Of a stretch of 64,000 bases of DNA, positions 43,825 to 52,390 are shown piece by piece. The notes under the pieces were generated by a model, which saw only the letters and a program-made list of their open reading frames with translations, did not search any database and was not told the DNA's origin. Both the position numbers and the translations under genes were made by a program. Source of the DNA: Variovorax fucosicus (GTDB taxonomy: Bacteria > Pseudomonadota > Gammaproteobacteria > Burkholderiales > Burkholderiaceae_C); contig NZ_JASZYU010000002.1 of the NCBI RefSeq assembly GCF_030316825.1, positions 124,001-188,000 on the forward strand, written 5' to 3'. The number at the start of each line of letters is the position of its first letter. Positions within the stretch are counted from its first letter, which is position 1.

Positions 43825-44488
43825 CGAACCGCTCGGGCTCACCGTGCATTCGATGCCGTCGCCGCAGTCGCTCGGCGACGCTTCGGCTCGCCGCACGGTC
43901 ATGGGCCGCTGGAAGATGGTCGCGGTGCTGCTGATGTGTGCGGCACCGGTGATCGCCTCCTACTTCACCTACTACGTCATTCGACCTGAAGGCCGCCGCG
44001 TGTATGGCGAACTGGTCGAACCCCAACGCCCGCTGCCGGCGTGGACGGTCGCCACGCGCGACGGCGCGCCGGTTTCGCTGGCCTCGCTCAAGGGGCAATG
44101 GCTGCTGGTCGCGGTCGGAGATGCTGCCTGCGACAAGTTGTGCGAGCAGCAGCTCTATCTGCAGCGCCAGTTGCGCGAAAGCCTTGGTCGCGAAAAAGAC
44201 CGGATGGACCGCGTCTGGCTCATCAGCGACGCCAACCCGCCGCCCGCGCGTCTGGACAACGGCCTGCATGGCGCCACGGTGCTGCGCGTGCCGGCGGCGC
44301 AGCTGTCGCAATGGCTCGCGCCCGAAGCCGGCCACACGCTGGCCGAGCACCTCTATGTGGTCGACCCGATGGGCAACTGGATGATGCGTTTTCCGGCGCG
44401 CATGGACGCCGCGGGCGCGGCCAGGGCCAAGAACGACATCAACCGGCTGCTGCGCGCCTCCGCCTCCTGGGACGAACCCGGAAGATGA
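43817..44488 (+). CDS. Sco-like membrane-anchored thioredoxin-fold protein with CxxxC
   Basis: 223 residues from GTG 43817 (8-base overlap with surf1; ATG 43775 is an alternative). One N-terminal helix (WKMVAVLLMCAAPVIASYFTYYVI) is followed by a domain with Sco-like progress: LPAWTVATRDGAPVSLASLKGQWLLVAVGDAACDKLCEQQLYLQRQL, where the pair CDKLC has the CxxxC spacing used for copper by Sco proteins, and later VVDPMGNWMMRF. Usually annotated as hypothetical. Its place between surf1 and ctaA fits a copper or thiol step in oxidase assembly (inference). Confidence 0.82.
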   Translation: MADEPLGLTVHSMPSPQSLGDASARRTVMGRWKMVAVLLMCAAPVIASYFTYYVIRPEGRRVYGELVEPQRPLPAWTVATRDGAPVSLASLKGQWLLVAVGDAACDKLCEQQLYLQRQLRESLGREKDRMDRVWLISDANPPPARLDNGLHGATVLRVPAAQLSQWLAPEAGHTLAEHLYVVDPMGNWMMRFPARMDAAGAARAKNDINRLLRASASWDEPGR

Positions 44489-45729
44489 ACACTCCCGCGC
44501 CCTACGACCTCGCGCCGATCGCCTGGCTGATGGGCATGGGTGTGCTGATCGCGCTCGGGCCGCTGGTGTGGGTCTGGCGCCGCAATGCGGGCCATGGCGT
44601 TGCGCGGCGCCTGCATGCGCTGACCGTGCTCGTGCTGTTCCTGACCTTCGACCTCACGCTGTTCGGTGCCTTCACGCGCCTGACCGATTCGGGCCTCGGC
44701 TGCCCCGACTGGCCCGGCTGCTACGGCAACGCGAGCCCGCTCGGTGCGCGGCATGACATCGCGATGGCGCAAGCCGCGCAGCCGACCGGCCCGGTGACGC
44801 ACGGCAAGGCCTGGATCGAGATGGTGCACCGCTACCTGGCCACCGGCGTCGGCGTGCTGATCGTCGTGTTGGCGATCGCCACTTTCGTCGCCTGGCGCCG
44901 GCAACGGCGGTCACCGGCCATTGCAGCACCGCAGGTCGCGCTCAAGCCCTGGTGGCCACTGGTCACGCTGGTCTGGGTCTGCCTGCAGGGTGCGTTCGGC
45001 GCGCTGACCGTGACCATGAAGCTCTACCCCGCGATCGTCACGCTGCACCTGCTCGGCGCCATCGTGCTGCTCGCGCTGCTCTGCATGCAGGCGGTGCGCT
45101 ACCAGCAAGCCGCGAGCGAGCGGCTGCCGACCGCCTTGCCCGGCGGGCTGCGCAGCCTGCTGGTGGCCACGAGCCTGCTGCTCGGGCTGCAGATTGCGCT
45201 GGGCGGCTGGGTCAGCACCAACTACGCGGTGCTGGCCTGCACCCAGTTCCCGACCTGCCAGGACAGCTGGTGGCCGCCCATGAACTTTGCGCAGGGCTTC
45301 GAGATCTGGCGCGCCCTCGGCCTCACTTCGGCCGGCAACCCGGTCGATTTCTCGGCGCTGACGGCGATTCACTACGTGCACCGGCTGATGGCATATGTCG
45401 TGTTCGTGGCGATCGGTGTGCTGGCCTGGCGGCTGCGTCGCGTCGTGCCGCTGCGCCCGCAGGCGAAATGGCTGGCCGGCCTGGCGCTGCTGCAGCTTGC
45501 CACCGGCCTCGGCAACGTGTTGCTCGGTTGGCCGCTGCTGGCGGCCGTGCTGCACACCGGTGGTGCTGCCGCGCTGGCCGTGGTGCTGGTCTGGACGCTG
45601 TGCGAAACCAGGCGCGTCCCCAGTCTCCGCGCACTTCGCGTCGCTGTGCCACCTCCCTTGCAGGGGGCAACACCAACGGTCGGGCAAAGCCCGTTCCGCG
45701 GTGTTTCTGGAAAGATGCGAAAGACATGA
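44485..45729 (+). CDS. ctaA: Heme A synthase (COX15/CtaA)
   Basis: 414 residues from ATG 44485, overlapping the previous gene by 4 bases. Eight membrane helices with [37 protein letters not shown] and [10 protein letters not shown] histidine motifs. It oxidises heme O to heme A. The final ~37 residues (from about [14 protein letters not shown] onward) are not membrane-like and are encoded by repeat copy 2; without it the protein would end shortly after the last helix. The stop overlaps the ctaB start (ATGA). Confidence 0.95.
   Translation: MNTPAPYDLAPIAWLMGMGVLIALGPLVWVWRRNAGHGVARRLHALTVLVLFLTFDLTLFGAFTRLTDSGLGCPDWPGCYGNASPLGARHDIAMAQAAQPTGPVTHGKAWIEMVHRYLATGVGVLIVVLAIATFVAWRRQRRSPAIAAPQVALKPWWPLVTLVWVCLQGAFGALTVTMKLYPAIVTLHLLGAIVLLALLCMQAVRYQQAASERLPTALPGGLRSLLVATSLLLGLQIALGGWVSTNYAVLACTQFPTCQDSWWPPMNFAQGFEIWRALGLTSAGNPVDFSALTAIHYVHRLMAYVVFVAIGVLAWRLRRVVPLRPQAKWLAGLALLQLATGLGNVLLGWPLLAAVLHTGGAAALAVVLVWTLCETRRVPSLRALRVAVPPPLQGATPTVGQSPFRGVSGKMRKT
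45618..45710 (+). repeat. Interspersed hairpin repeat, copy 2, inside the 3' end of ctaA
   Basis: Same family as 37198-37289, opposite orientation. It starts CCCCAGTCTCCGCGCACTTC, continues through GCCACCTCCCTTGCAGGGGGC and ends in the hairpin AACACC-AA-CGG-T-CGGGC-AAA-GCCCG-TT-CCG-C-GGTGTT (45669-45705). Compared with copy 1, at least two stem pairs have changed on both sides so that pairing is kept. It also lies just upstream of the ctaB ribosome binding site. Confidence 0.8.
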
Positions 45730-46634
45730 GCACGCCCTTGCCCGTTACCGAAGCCACCAGCACCGCCAACGTGCTGCGCCAGTTCTATGCGCTGACCAAG
45801 CCGCGCGTAGTGCAGCTCATCGTGTTCTGCGCGCTGATCGGCATGGTGCTGGCGGTGCCGGGCGTGCCGGGCTGGGCCGAGCTGCAGCGCGGCCTCGTCG
45901 CCTGCATCGGTATCTGGCTCGTGGCCGGCGCAGCCGCGGCATTCAACTGCCTGGTCGAAAAGGGCATCGACGCGAAGATGAAGCGCACGGCATGGCGCCC
46001 CACCGCGCGCGGCCAGCTGAGCGACCGGCAGGCGCTGATCTTCTCGGCGCTGCTCTGCGCGGCCGGCTCGGCGCTGCTGTGGTTCACGGTGAATCCGCTC
46101 ACCATGTGGCTCACCTTCGCCACCTTCGTCGGTTACGCGGTCGTCTACACCGTCATCCTGAAACCACTGACGCCGCAGAACATCGTGATCGGCGGCGCCT
46201 CGGGCGCGATGCCGCCGGTGCTGGGTTGGGCCGCGATGACCGACAACGTCGGGCCCGAAGCCCTGATCCTGTTCCTGATCATCTTCCTGTGGACGCCGCC
46301 GCATTTCTGGGCGCTCGCGCTGTACCGCGTCGAGGATTACCGCAAGGCCGGCCTGCCGATGCTGCCCGTGACGCACGGCAACGAATTCACGCGGCTGCAG
46401 GTGTTGCTCTACACCTTCATCCTGTTCGCGGCCTGCCTGATGCCGTTCATCTACGGCATGAGCGGCTGGCTTTACCTGGCGGTGGCGGTGGCGGTGAGCA
46501 TCGGCTTCACCGGCTATGCGTTCGCGCTTTGGCGCCACTACTCCGACACGCTGGCGCGCAAGACCTTCCGTTTTTCGCTGATCCACCTGAGCGTGCTGTT
46601 CGCGGCGCTGCTGGTCGACCACTACCTGTTTTGA
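45726..46634 (+). CDS. ctaB: Protoheme IX farnesyltransferase (heme O synthase)
   Basis: 302 residues from ATG 45726. UbiA-family membrane prenyltransferase: [20 protein letters not shown], the aspartate-rich region [23 protein letters not shown], and [28 protein letters not shown]. It adds a farnesyl chain to protoheme, giving heme O, the substrate of CtaA. In the family the first motif is usually NxxxDxxID; here it is NCLVEKGID, a common cytochrome-oxidase-type variant. Followed 10 bases later by the sco gene. Confidence 0.97.
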   Translation: MSTPLPVTEATSTANVLRQFYALTKPRVVQLIVFCALIGMVLAVPGVPGWAELQRGLVACIGIWLVAGAAAAFNCLVEKGIDAKMKRTAWRPTARGQLSDRQALIFSALLCAAGSALLWFTVNPLTMWLTFATFVGYAVVYTVILKPLTPQNIVIGGASGAMPPVLGWAAMTDNVGPEALILFLIIFLWTPPHFWALALYRVEDYRKAGLPMLPVTHGNEFTRLQVLLYTFILFAACLMPFIYGMSGWLYLAVAVAVSIGFTGYAFALWRHYSDTLARKTFRFSLIHLSVLFAALLVDHYLF

Positions 46635-46644
46635 GAACGTTGCG

Positions 46645-47262
46645 ATGAACAAGCGAAGCGCTATTAAGTTGATGGCTGGAAGCGCAGGATGGGTGGCCGC
46701 TGCAGCCGCCTTGGGCTTGAATCTTTCGGGGTGCACCGAGGCCCGGCAGAGCTTCAATGCAGTCGACCTCACGGGCGCCGATTACGCCCGGGACTTCTCG
46801 CTGGCCGATACCGACGGCAAGGTGCGCACGCTGGCCGACTTCAAGGGCAAGGTGGTCGTGCTGTTCTTCGGCTATGCGCAGTGCCCCGATGTCTGCCCGA
46901 CCACGATGACCGAGATGGCCCAGGTCAAGCAGCAGCTCGGCGCCGACGGCGACAAGCTGCAGGTGGTGTTCATCACCGTCGATCCGGCGCGCGATACGCC
47001 GACCGTGCTGAAGGCCTACATGGGTGCGTTCGACCCGGGCTTCGTGGCCTTGATCCCGACACCCGAGCAACTGGCCGCCATCGCCAAGGACTTCAAGGTC
47101 TACTACAAGAAGGTCGACGGCTCGACACCGACCAGCTATTCGATGGATCACTCGGCCGCCAGCTACATCTACGACCCCTCGGGCCGGCTGCGGCTGTACG
47201 CGCGCTACGGCGCGGGTGCCGCGCCGATGCTGGCCGACGTCAAGGCGCTGCTGAAGTCCTGA
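46645..47262 (+). CDS. SCO1/SenC family copper chaperone
   Basis: 205 residues. An N-terminal signal with a possible lipobox (LNLSGC) is followed by a thioredoxin-like Sco domain with copper ligands Cys-Cys in GYAQCPDVCPTTMTEM and the histidine in SMDHSAASYIYDPSGRLRL. It loads CuA of subunit II. Last gene of the assembly cluster; the adjacent AlkD-like gene starts 7 bases later and may be read through. Confidence 0.96.
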   Translation: MNKRSAIKLMAGSAGWVAAAAALGLNLSGCTEARQSFNAVDLTGADYARDFSLADTDGKVRTLADFKGKVVVLFFGYAQCPDVCPTTMTEMAQVKQQLGADGDKLQVVFITVDPARDTPTVLKAYMGAFDPGFVALIPTPEQLAAIAKDFKVYYKKVDGSTPTSYSMDHSAASYIYDPSGRLRLYARYGAGAAPMLADVKALLKS

Positions 47263-47269
47263 GTCCGCC

Positions 47270-48091
47270 GTGGCCGGCTCCATCGAGCACCTGAAGACTC
47301 GCAAGGGCGCGTTCCGTATCGCGCTCATTCCGCCCGAGGTGCTGCAGGCGCTCAACGACGGCCTGCTTGAAACCGTCAACCTCAACGAGTTCCTTGCGCT
47401 CGAACTGCCGCGCCTGGCACGCAGCGTGGCAGGCCAGATCGGCATCGACGCGGCGCACGAGCGGCTCGAGGACACGCTCGCGATGCTGGCGAGCTTCAAG
47501 CCCATGAAACGGCACGACCACGTGGCGCGCGCGTTCTACGACATCGTGGCACTGCACCCCGAGCGCGATGCCATTGCGCATCGCATCGCCACGCACCCGA
47601 GCGATGCCGCGCGCTGCTGGGCGGCGCAGTGGATCACGCTGTCGGGGCTCGAACTGCCGCGCCAGCTGCAGGCCGTGCGCCGCTTCGCCGCCGACCCGCA
47701 TTTCGGCGTCCGCGAGATCGCCTGGATGGCCGTGCGCGATGCGGTGATCGCATCGCTCGACGAAGCGCTGGAACTGTTGCAGCCTTGGGTGCGGGACGCC
47801 GATCCGAACATTCGCCGTTTTGCCAGCGAACTCACGCGCCCGCGTGGCGTCTGGTGCGCGCAGATCGAAGCGCTCAAGGCCGAGCCCTGGCTGGCGTTGC
47901 CGCTGCTCGAGCCGCTCCAGGCCGACGGCAGCCGCTATGTGCAGAACTCGGTCGCCAACTGGCTCAACGACGCGAGCAAGACGCAAGGGGAGTGGGTCGA
48001 ATCGGTTGCGGCGCGATGGCTCGCGGCGTCGGATGCACCGGCCACCCGGTACATCGTCAGGCGCGCATTGCGCACGCTCTCCAAGGCCTGA
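47270..48091 (+). CDS. DNA alkylation repair protein, AlkD-like HEAT-repeat family
   Basis: 273 residues from GTG 47270. Helical HEAT-like repeats throughout (HERLEDTLAMLASFKPMKRHDHVARAFYDIV, ARCWAAQWITLSGLELPRQLQAVRRFAADPHFGVREIAWMAVRDAV) with YVQNSVANWLNDASK near the end, a mark of the AlkC/AlkD-like family. These glycosylases excise N3- and N7-alkylated purines. Catalytic residues cannot be verified by eye, and some members lack activity. It is positioned as the tail of the oxidase cluster only by proximity. Confidence 0.87.
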   Translation: MAGSIEHLKTRKGAFRIALIPPEVLQALNDGLLETVNLNEFLALELPRLARSVAGQIGIDAAHERLEDTLAMLASFKPMKRHDHVARAFYDIVALHPERDAIAHRIATHPSDAARCWAAQWITLSGLELPRQLQAVRRFAADPHFGVREIAWMAVRDAVIASLDEALELLQPWVRDADPNIRRFASELTRPRGVWCAQIEALKAEPWLALPLLEPLQADGSRYVQNSVANWLNDASKTQGEWVESVAARWLAASDAPATRYIVRRALRTLSKA

Positions 48092-48097
48092 CGGCGA

Positions 48098-49084
48098 TCA
48101 CTCGTTCTTGATGCCGCGCGCCTTGATCACGCCGCCAAGCTGCGCCGTGTCGGCCTTGATGCGGTTGGCCAGCCCTTCGGACGACGAGCCCACTGCTTGC
48201 CAGCCCTGCTGGAACAGCTTGGCGCGCACTTCCGGCGAGCGCACGATCTCGCTCACCAGCGCCGACAGCTTCGCGACGATCGGCTTCGGCATCGAGGCCG
48301 GAGCCGCCACCGCGTTCCAGATCTCGAGCTGGAAGCCCGGCAGTCCGAGCTCGGCCAGGCTCGGGTACTCGGGCACCAGGGTGCTGCGACCGGTGCTGGT
48401 CACGCCGATCACCTTGAGCTTGCCGGCGCGCGCCTGCGCACTCACCAGCGCCGGCGGCAGCAGTGCCCACTGCAGCTGGCCGCCGATCATCCCGTTGATC
48501 ACCTGCGGGTAGCCGGGGTAGGGCACGTGCACCGACTGGGTCTTGAGCTGCGCGTTGAGCAGCTCCATGCCCAGATGCCCCACGGTGCCCACGCCGGGGG
48601 TGCCGTAGCTCCAGCTGCTGCCGGATGCGCGTGCGGCCTTCAGCAGCTCCTGCGGCGTGTTGCCCGGCGTGGCGGCCGGCACGGCCAGCACCAGCGGCGC
48701 CGTGCCCACCAGGCTCACGGGCTGCAGATCGGTCAGCGGGTCGTAGCCGAGCTTGCTATTGAGCAGCTTCGCGATCGTCATGTTGCCGTTGATCATCACG
48801 CTGATCGTGTGGTTGTCGGTCGCGTGCGCCACCACTTCGCCGGCGATGTTGCCGCCGGCGCCGACGCGGTTCTCCACGATCACCGGCTGGCCGAGCGCCT
48901 TCGACAGCGGCTCGGCGATCGTGCGGGCCGACAGGTCGGGCGTCGAGCCGCCCGGAAAACCCACCACGATGCGCAGCGGCTTGCTCGGCCAGCTGTCGAG
49001 CGGCGAGGCCGCGATGGCGGGGCCGGCGGCGAGCAGTGCGGCGGCCAGTGCGGTGAACGAGCGGCGCGAGCGTGAAGCGATCAT
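48098..49084 (-). CDS. Bug family tripartite tricarboxylate transporter substrate-binding protein
   Basis: 328 residues from ATG 49084. The signal peptide SRRSFTALAAALLAAGPAIAA precedes the Bug domain (SWPSKPLRIVVGFPGGSTPDLSARTIAEPLSKALGQPVIVENRVGAGGNIAGEVVA, YGTPGVGTVGHL). A stand-alone receptor with no enzyme or permease next to it; convergent with the AlkD-like gene by 6 bases. A terminator lies between it and rpoH upstream. Confidence 0.93.
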   Translation of the reverse strand: MIASRSRRSFTALAAALLAAGPAIAASPLDSWPSKPLRIVVGFPGGSTPDLSARTIAEPLSKALGQPVIVENRVGAGGNIAGEVVAHATDNHTISVMINGNMTIAKLLNSKLGYDPLTDLQPVSLVGTAPLVLAVPAATPGNTPQELLKAARASGSSWSYGTPGVGTVGHLGMELLNAQLKTQSVHVPYPGYPQVINGMIGGQLQWALLPPALVSAQARAGKLKVIGVTSTGRSTLVPEYPSLAELGLPGFQLEIWNAVAAPASMPKPIVAKLSALVSEIVRSPEVRAKLFQQGWQAVGSSSEGLANRIKADTAQLGGVIKARGIKNE

Positions 49085-49130
49085 GGGGTGTTGTTCCGGT
49101 GAGTTCGGCGGACGCAAAGCCGACGAGTAT

Positions 49131-49156
49131 AAAAAAGCCCGGCACGCGGCCGGGCT
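49131..49156 (-). terminator. Rho-independent terminator after rpoH
   Basis: Read on the minus strand, stem GCCCGGC / GCCGGGC with a 5-base loop followed by six T, placed 23 bases after the rpoH stop. Confidence 0.9.
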
Positions 49157-49178
49157 GTTCCTGGGAGTGAAGCGGACT

Positions 49179-50120
49179 TCAGGCGAAGGTTGCGAGCGAC
49201 TTCTTCATCTTCTTCATCGCCGCCACTTCGATCTGGCGGATGCGCTCGGCGCTCACGCCATACACCGCAGCCAGGTCGTGCAGCGTCATGCCGCCCGAGC
49301 CGTCGTCGTTCACCTTCAGCCAACGCTCTTCCACGATGCGCCGGCTGCGCTCGTCCAGCGCTTCCAGCGCGGTCGAGATGCCATCGCTCGAGAGGCGGTC
49401 GCGGGCGCGCGATTCAAGCTGCGCGGTCGGCTCCTGCGTGGCGTCGGCCAGGTAGGCGATCGGGCCGAACGATTCTTCGCCGTCGTCCGACGGGCTCGGA
49501 TCGAGCAGGATGTCGCCACCCGACAAGCGGGTTTCCATCTCGAGCACTTCTTCGGGCTTGACGTTCAGCCTGGCCGCGACCTGGCCGACCTCGTCGGGGC
49601 TCAGCGTGTCGCGGTGCGTGCCTTCGTCGAGAGCGGCGGACTCGGCCTTGAAGCCCTGCTTCATCGAGCGCAGATTGAAGAACAGCTTGCGCTGCGCCTT
49701 GGTGGTCGCCACCTTGACCATGCGCCAGTTCTTCAGGATGTACTCGTGAATCTCGGCCTTGATCCAGTGCATGGCGTAGCTCACCAGCCGCACGCCCTGG
49801 TCGGGGTCGAAGCGCTTCACGGCCTTCATCAGGCCGACATTGCCTTCCTGGATCAGGTCGCCGTGCGGCAGCCCGTAACCCAGGTACTGGCGGGAAATGG
49901 AAACGACCAGGCGCAGGTGCGACAGAACGAGCGCGCCGGCGGCCTCGAGGTCGTTGTGGTCGCGCAGCCTGCGGGCAAAGCCCTGCTCTTCTTCAAGCGT
50001 GAGCAGCGGCAGCCGGTTGGCGACCGAAATGTAGGCGTCCAGATTGCCCAACGGCGGCACGACCGACCACGGGTTGGCCACAGCCAGTTGGTTGGCAGAG
50101 ACTCCAGACAGGGTTGTCAT
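49179..50120 (-). CDS. rpoH: RNA polymerase sigma-32 factor (heat shock sigma factor)
   Basis: 313 residues from ATG 50120, with AAAGGAG upstream. Regions 2 to 4 are complete: LRLVVSISRQYLGYGLPHGDLIQEGNVGLMKAVKRFDPDQGVRLVSYAMHWIKAEIHEYILKNWRMVK, the RpoH box QRKLFFNLR, and the C-terminal helix-turn-helix TLHDLAAVYGVSAERIRQIEVAAMKKMKK. It directs transcription of chaperones and proteases on heat stress. A perfect CIRCE element 28 bases before the start implies added control by HrcA. Confidence 0.97.
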   Translation of the reverse strand: MTTLSGVSANQLAVANPWSVVPPLGNLDAYISVANRLPLLTLEEEQGFARRLRDHNDLEAAGALVLSHLRLVVSISRQYLGYGLPHGDLIQEGNVGLMKAVKRFDPDQGVRLVSYAMHWIKAEIHEYILKNWRMVKVATTKAQRKLFFNLRSMKQGFKAESAALDEGTHRDTLSPDEVGQVAARLNVKPEEVLEMETRLSGGDILLDPSPSDDGEESFGPIAYLADATQEPTAQLESRARDRLSSDGISTALEALDERSRRIVEERWLKVNDDGSGGMTLHDLAAVYGVSAERIRQIEVAAMKKMKKSLATFA

Positions 50121-50148
50121 TGAGGAAACTCCTTTGGTTCGGATCATA

Positions 50149-50175
50149 TTAGCACTCGGTTAGAGGGAGTGCTAA
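50149..50175. promoter_or_regulatory. CIRCE element (HrcA operator) in front of rpoH
   Basis: TTAGCACTC (50149-50157), 9 bases, GAGTGCTAA (50167-50175): a perfect match to the CIRCE consensus. It lies between the divergent rpoH and FHA genes, 28 bases from the rpoH ATG. A TTGAAA on the minus strand (50194-50199) about 20 bases further upstream could be a -35 element, which would put CIRCE over the -10 region and transcription start. Confidence 0.95.
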
Positions 50176-50376
50176 GGTCAGGGTTCCCCCTTATTTCAAT
50201 CGCCGCGATAGCCTTTGGCTGTCGGTCGGCAACGGGATCGCGTGTGCTTTTGCACGGCCCTGGCATTTTTAGAGACAAAAATGAATAACAAAGGATTACA
50301 TGCCAACTAGTTACTAGGGCTAACTGTGGGCCGGGCGCACATTGACATCGGCATCTCGCCGAGGAGAACAAAAACC

Positions 50377-50712
50377 ATGGCCCGCCTGATTCTGTTGACG
50401 AAAACCACCGCCCCCAAAGTGATCGACCTTGCCGCCGATCGAACCTCGATCGGGCGAGAGGTGGACAACGACGTGCAGATCTTGCGCCCGCGCGTCAGCC
50501 GGCACCATGCCGAACTGAGCGTGGAAGACGACGGCACCTGGCTGCGGGATCTGGGCAGCAGCAACGGCACCTTCGTCAATGGCCGCCAGGTGCAACGCCA
50601 GGAGCTGCACCATGGCGACGTGATCCGCGTCGGCGATTGCGACATCCGCTACCTGACGCGCAACAGCAGCACCAACTTCGGACTGCTCTCGGAGCTGGGC
50701 TTGCTCTGCTGA
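50377..50712 (+). CDS. Small FHA domain protein
   Basis: 111 residues from ATG 50377, almost entirely one forkhead-associated domain: TSIGREVDNDVQILRPRVSRHHAELSVEDDGTWLRDLGSSNGTFVNGRQV, with GR, SRHH and NGTFVNG motifs intact. FHA domains bind phosphothreonine in signalling partners. No Ser/Thr kinase is nearby, so the partner is unknown. It reads divergently from rpoH across a 256-base intergenic region containing CIRCE; the part near this gene is AT-rich and has a short CTAGTTACTAG palindrome. Confidence 0.92.
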   Translation: MARLILLTKTTAPKVIDLAADRTSIGREVDNDVQILRPRVSRHHAELSVEDDGTWLRDLGSSNGTFVNGRQVQRQELHHGDVIRVGDCDIRYLTRNSSTNFGLLSELGLLC

Positions 50713-50716
50713 CGGC

Positions 50717-51178
50717 CTACCAGCGCACGCCCAGTCGGGCGTACAACTGCGTCACCACGAACAGCGGGCCGACCCAGAGGTACTGGATGTCTTCGAAGAA
50801 CGAGGGCTTCTTGCCTTCGATCTTGTGGCCGACGAACTGGAAGATCCAGGCGACCACGAACACCACGGCCGACACCGGTACCAGGTAGGTGCCCAGCGCA
50901 TGAACCAGCGCCAGCAGCGCGACGGTGCCGACCGCCATGGTGGCGAACAGCACCGGCGAGCGCAGCGACGCGTAGTAGACGAGGCTGGCTGCCACGAAGG
51001 CATAGGCCACCCAGGGATGCAGCGCGAACAGCAGGCCGACGATGCTGAGCATGATCGCGGGGATGGCGACGAAGTGGATCAGTTCGTTGGTCGGGTTGCG
51101 ATGGCTTTCGCCGTAGTGGGCGAGCAGGCGGTCGACCTTGCGGTCGGTGCCGGGAAGCGGGGCGTGGGCGGTTTGCAT
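50717..51178 (-). CDS. DUF962 / Mpo1-like membrane protein
   Basis: 153 residues from ATG 51178. DUF962 signature at the N-terminus (VDRLLAHYGESHRNPTNELIHFVAIPAIMLSIVGLLFA) with four hydrophobic helices and the late FQFVGHKIEGKKPSFFEDIQYLWVGPLFV. The yeast homologue Mpo1 is an iron-dependent dioxygenase acting on 2-hydroxy fatty acids; the conserved His residues (AHYGESH, ELIH, GH) are present here. Bacterial function is not established. Convergent with the FHA gene. Confidence 0.9.
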   Translation of the reverse strand: MQTAHAPLPGTDRKVDRLLAHYGESHRNPTNELIHFVAIPAIMLSIVGLLFALHPWVAYAFVAASLVYYASLRSPVLFATMAVGTVALLALVHALGTYLVPVSAVVFVVAWIFQFVGHKIEGKKPSFFEDIQYLWVGPLFVVTQLYARLGVRW

Positions 51179-51242
51179 GTCAGTCTCCGGAGCGCCGTGC
51201 GATGCGGCGATCCGGCCATGATGCCAGAGCACCCCGGGCGTG

Positions 51243-52361
51243 TCAGCCGAGCAGCGCCTGCGCGAACTCGCGCGCGCTGAAGGTCTCGAGGTCTTCCAGC
51301 TTCTCGCCGACGCCGACGAAGTACACCGGAATCGGCCGCTCTCGCGCGATCGCAGCCAGCACGCCGCCCCTGGCGGTTCCGTCGAGCTTGGTCACGATCA
51401 GGCCGGTCAGTCCCAGCGTGTCGTCGAAGGCCTTGACCTGCGCCACCGCGTTCTGGCCGGTGTTGCCGTCGATCACCAGCAGCACCTCGTGCGGTGCGGT
51501 CGCGTCGGCCTTCGTCACCACGCGTTTGATCTTCTTGAGCTCGTCCATCAGATGGAGCTGCGTCGGCAGCCGGCCGGCCGTATCGACCAGCACCACGTCC
51601 TTGCCGCGTGCCTTGCCCGCCTTGACCGCGTCGAAGCTCACGGACGAGGGGTCGCCCCCCTCGTTGCTCACGATCTCGACGGTGTTGCGATCGGCCCAGA
51701 CCAGCAGTTGCTCGCGCGCCGCGGCGCGGAAGGTGTCGGCCGCGGCCAGCAGCACCGAGCAGCCTTCGTCGGCCAGGTGCTTGGTGAGCTTGCCGATGGA
51801 GGTGGTCTTGCCGGCGCCGTTGACGCCCGCGACCATGATCACCGTCGGTGCGTGCTCGCCGATGACGAGCGGTTTTTCGAGCGGCTTGAGCAGATCGGTC
51901 AGCACGTCGGCCAGCAGCACGCGCACCTGCGCGGCGTTGCTGGGCATCGTGCTTTTGACGCGGCGGCGCAGTTCCTCCAGCATCGACTCGGTGGCCTTGA
52001 CGCCGGTGTCGGCCATCAGCAGCGCGGTTTCGAGCTCTTCGTAGAGCGCCTCGTCGATCTGCGCATTGACGAAAACGGCCGTGATGCCGGTGCCGGTCTT
52101 GCGCAGGCCGGTCTTGAGCTTGTCGAGCCAGCCCGCGCGCTCGGGCTCGATCGCCGCCACGGGTGGCGGCGCAGCGCGATAGGGCGAAACCTTCGGGGGC
52201 GGCGGTGGGGGTGGCGGCGCGGGTGGCAGGTTGCGCAGGAACGCCGGCACTTCCTGGGGCACCATCGGGGGTGCCGCAACCGGCGGAGGCGGCGGTGGCG
52301 GAGGAGGGGGCGCCGGCGGCAGCTCGGCCTCGGGCTTTTTTTTCTTGAAGAAACTGAACAT
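51243..52361 (-). CDS. ftsY: Signal recognition particle receptor FtsY
   Basis: 372 residues. A C-terminal NG domain has P-loop GVNGAGKTTSIGKLTKHL, DTFRAAAREQL, DTAGRLPTQLHLMDEL and TKLDGTARGGVLAAIA, all standard for SRP-type GTPases. It docks SRP-ribosome complexes at the membrane. The acidic A domain of E. coli is replaced by a short basic start (FSFFKKKK) and a proline-rich linker with runs of ten and eight consecutive prolines. Divergent from the M16 peptidase genes with 29 bases between starts. Confidence 0.97.
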   Translation of the reverse strand: MFSFFKKKKPEAELPPAPPPPPPPPPPVAAPPMVPQEVPAFLRNLPPAPPPPPPPPKVSPYRAAPPPVAAIEPERAGWLDKLKTGLRKTGTGITAVFVNAQIDEALYEELETALLMADTGVKATESMLEELRRRVKSTMPSNAAQVRVLLADVLTDLLKPLEKPLVIGEHAPTVIMVAGVNGAGKTTSIGKLTKHLADEGCSVLLAAADTFRAAAREQLLVWADRNTVEIVSNEGGDPSSVSFDAVKAGKARGKDVVLVDTAGRLPTQLHLMDELKKIKRVVTKADATAPHEVLLVIDGNTGQNAVAQVKAFDDTLGLTGLIVTKLDGTARGGVLAAIARERPIPVYFVGVGEKLEDLETFSAREFAQALLG

Positions 52362-52390
52362 CAGGGGGTTTTTACAATCCGACCCATTCT

